Shown: positions 15,283 to 16,228 of the stretch, piece after piece
Position numbering within the stretch: the first letter of the stretch is position 1
How the letters are laid out: every line of letters starts with the position of its first letter
Source of the DNA: SABY01 sp964612515
GTDB lineage: Bacteria > Bacteroidota > Bacteroidia > Bacteroidales > 4484-276
Assembly (NCBI GenBank): GCA_964612515.1
Contig: CAZTCX010000079.1
Span: 1-16,228 of the forward strand
DNA: 16,228 bases
Direction of reading: 5' to 3'
Position numbers and translations under genes: made by a program
Notes under the pieces: generated by a model
What the model was told of the DNA's origin: nothing
What the model saw: only the letters and a program-made list of their open reading frames with translations
The model's database searches: none

Positions 15283-15984
15283 TTAAATATTAACACCAAA
15301 AAGATAGCCCACAAATGCCGACAGTCCCATTGCAATTGTCCCCCAGATTACTATTCTGATGACGGCTTTCCTGATGCTTGCGCCGCCCGTTTTTGCCGAT
15401 ACTGCACCAAGTAGTACCAGCGAAACAATGGTAAACCCATAAAGGAAATACTCCATCGTCGCGACGGGTGCTAAAATAGTAACCAAAAGCGGCAGAATCC
15501 CACCAGCCGTAAAGGAAGCTCCTGAGGCAAAAGCAGCCTGGATAGGTTTTGCCTCGCTTATTTCATTGATTCCTAACTCGTCTCTTACGTGTGTGGCCAG
15601 CGCATCAGCCTCGGTCAATTCTTTGGCTACCTGCCTGGCCGTTTCCTTTTTTAATCCCCGCCGTTCATAAATTTGGGCTAACATTTTCAGCTCATTTTCG
15701 GGCATTTCCGCCAGTTCCTGTCTCTCTCTTTCAATGTCGGCCTTTTCGATGTCTGTTTGCGAACTCACCGAAACATACTCTCCGGCAGCCATCGACATCA
15801 CGCCAGCTACAAGTCCGGCAAGGGCTGCCAGCAACACTGGCTCTCTCGTTGCGCTTGCCGCCGCCACGCCAATGGCCAGGCTTGAAATAGAGATGATGCC
15901 ATCGTTAGCTCCTAAAACAGCAGCTCTCAGCCAGTTGCTCCGGTTGATGTAATGGTTGTCGAGATAATTGTCTATTGTTATCAT
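15283..15984 (-). CDS. VIT1/CCC1 family Fe2+/Mn2+ transporter
   Basis: A 233-residue inner-membrane protein, normal for the family, which moves ferrous iron or manganese out of the cytoplasm. TM1 has LGANDGIISISSLAIG with the conserved Asp28. TM2 has LAGLVAGVMSMAAGEYVSVS with the conserved Met and Glu69. A cytoplasmic Glu-rich helical segment at about 77-135 (ERERQELAEMPENELK, and EADALATHVRDELG) is the metal-binding domain. Three more helices follow at about 150-172, 176-195 and 207-229. The start ATG 15984 overlaps the stop of a 26-codon frame that looks like an hsdR remnant (TAATG), so its translation may be coupled to that frame. No metal-responsive operator was recognised. Confidence 0.92.
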   Translation of the reverse strand: MITIDNYLDNHYINRSNWLRAAVLGANDGIISISSLAIGVAAASATREPVLLAALAGLVAGVMSMAAGEYVSVSSQTDIEKADIERERQELAEMPENELKMLAQIYERRGLKKETARQVAKELTEADALATHVRDELGINEISEAKPIQAAFASGASFTAGGILPLLVTILAPVATMEYFLYGFTIVSLVLLGAVSAKTGGASIRKAVIRIVIWGTIAMGLSAFVGYLFGVNI

Positions 15985-16064
15985 TATTTTTTATTCTTTT
16001 TAAAACCTTCGTTGCCCAACAACTCGATAGGCGTCTTTTCTAATTTTTCTTCGGTGAATTTCAT
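15984..16064 (-). pseudogene. Possible remnant of the type I restriction HsdR start (26 codons)
   Basis: ATG at 16064 opens a frame reading MKFTEEKLEKTPIELLGNEG followed by FKKNKK and TAA, with an AGAAAG-type ribosome site a few bases upstream. The first 21 residues closely resemble the N-terminus of type I restriction endonuclease R subunits as I remember them; intact HsdR proteins are around 1000 residues. The stop overlaps the transporter start codon. The likely reading is that a deletion removed the rest of hsdR and fused its 5' end to the transporter leader. The alternative is a short leader peptide unrelated to HsdR. Confidence 0.45.
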
Positions 16065-16133
16065 CACTTTCTGTAGTGGTTGCCTGAATAATTGTCTTTT
16101 GTTATTATTGGGTTTTGTTGGATGCTTTAAAGA

Positions 16134-16228
16134 TTACGCTAACGAAGACGTTTTATATTCTCCACCCGGCTCTGCTACCAATCTCAAATTAACTACATCT
16201 TCTTTTACGTCGGTGGTTGAGCTTGTCG
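16134..16228 (-). CDS. C-terminal end of an unidentified gene, cut by the window edge
   Basis: On the minus strand the frame starting at 16226 is open for 30 codons to TAA (16134-16136), reading TSSTTDVKEDVVNLRLVAEP and so on to TSSLA. The composition looks like real protein, and the other two frames close sooner. It is too short to identify. It would lie immediately upstream of the hsdR-like remnant. Confidence 0.4.
   Translation of the reverse strand, partial: TSSTTDVKEDVVNLRLVAEPGGEYKTSSLA

Overview
The window looks like a piece of a Bacteroidota (Bacteroidetes) chromosome, probably an environmental Bacteroidales-like organism. The grounds are the many Bacteroidetes-style secreted proteins and lipoproteins (one with an acidic Lys-Asp tract right after the lipobox Cys), TAnnTTTG-type promoter elements, weak or absent Shine-Dalgarno sequences, and a PriA C-terminus typical of the phylum. 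No rRNA, tRNA, CRISPR array or intact transposase was found.

Layout. (1) 1-629: 3' end of priA. (2) 630-2114: a repeat-rich island of five related inverted-repeat elements (three long ones of about 208 bp, two short ones of about 83 bp). It surrounds a small DUF4160/DUF2442 toxin-antitoxin-like pair whose first gene is frameshifted at a run of nine T. (3) 2115-7109, minus strand: lipocalin-like lipoprotein, LPP20-like lipoprotein, a hairpin terminator/attenuator, an LPP20-like secreted protein, and a large secreted protein with one intact and one degenerate transglutaminase-like domain. (4) 7110-7299: divergent promoter region. (5) 7300-11662, plus strand: a tightly packed four-gene operon of an FN3-like lipoprotein, a DUF5683-like membrane protein, a secreted CARDB-caspase (peptidase C14) and an LPP20/FlgT-like plus DUF4384 protein. 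(6) 11869-13949, minus strand: a LysM glucosaminidase followed by an endonuclease/exonuclease/phosphatase-family lipoprotein. (7) 13950-16228: a spacer with no gene, an AT-rich four-TM protein of unknown function, a VIT1/CCC1-type Fe/Mn transporter, an apparent remnant of the hsdR start, and the last 30 codons of an unidentified gene.

The most interesting unit is regions 3-5. All eight proteins carry a signal peptide or lipobox. Three contain an LPP20-like fold, and two are papain-like or caspase-like cysteine enzymes with visible catalytic residues. DUF4384, which in other bacteria is often attached to caspase-like peptidases, is here encoded by a gene overlapping the caspase gene by one base. 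I infer a candidate cell-envelope protease/cross-linking system. No function can be read from the sequence alone, and the link between the two divergent arms is inference from position and shared domains.
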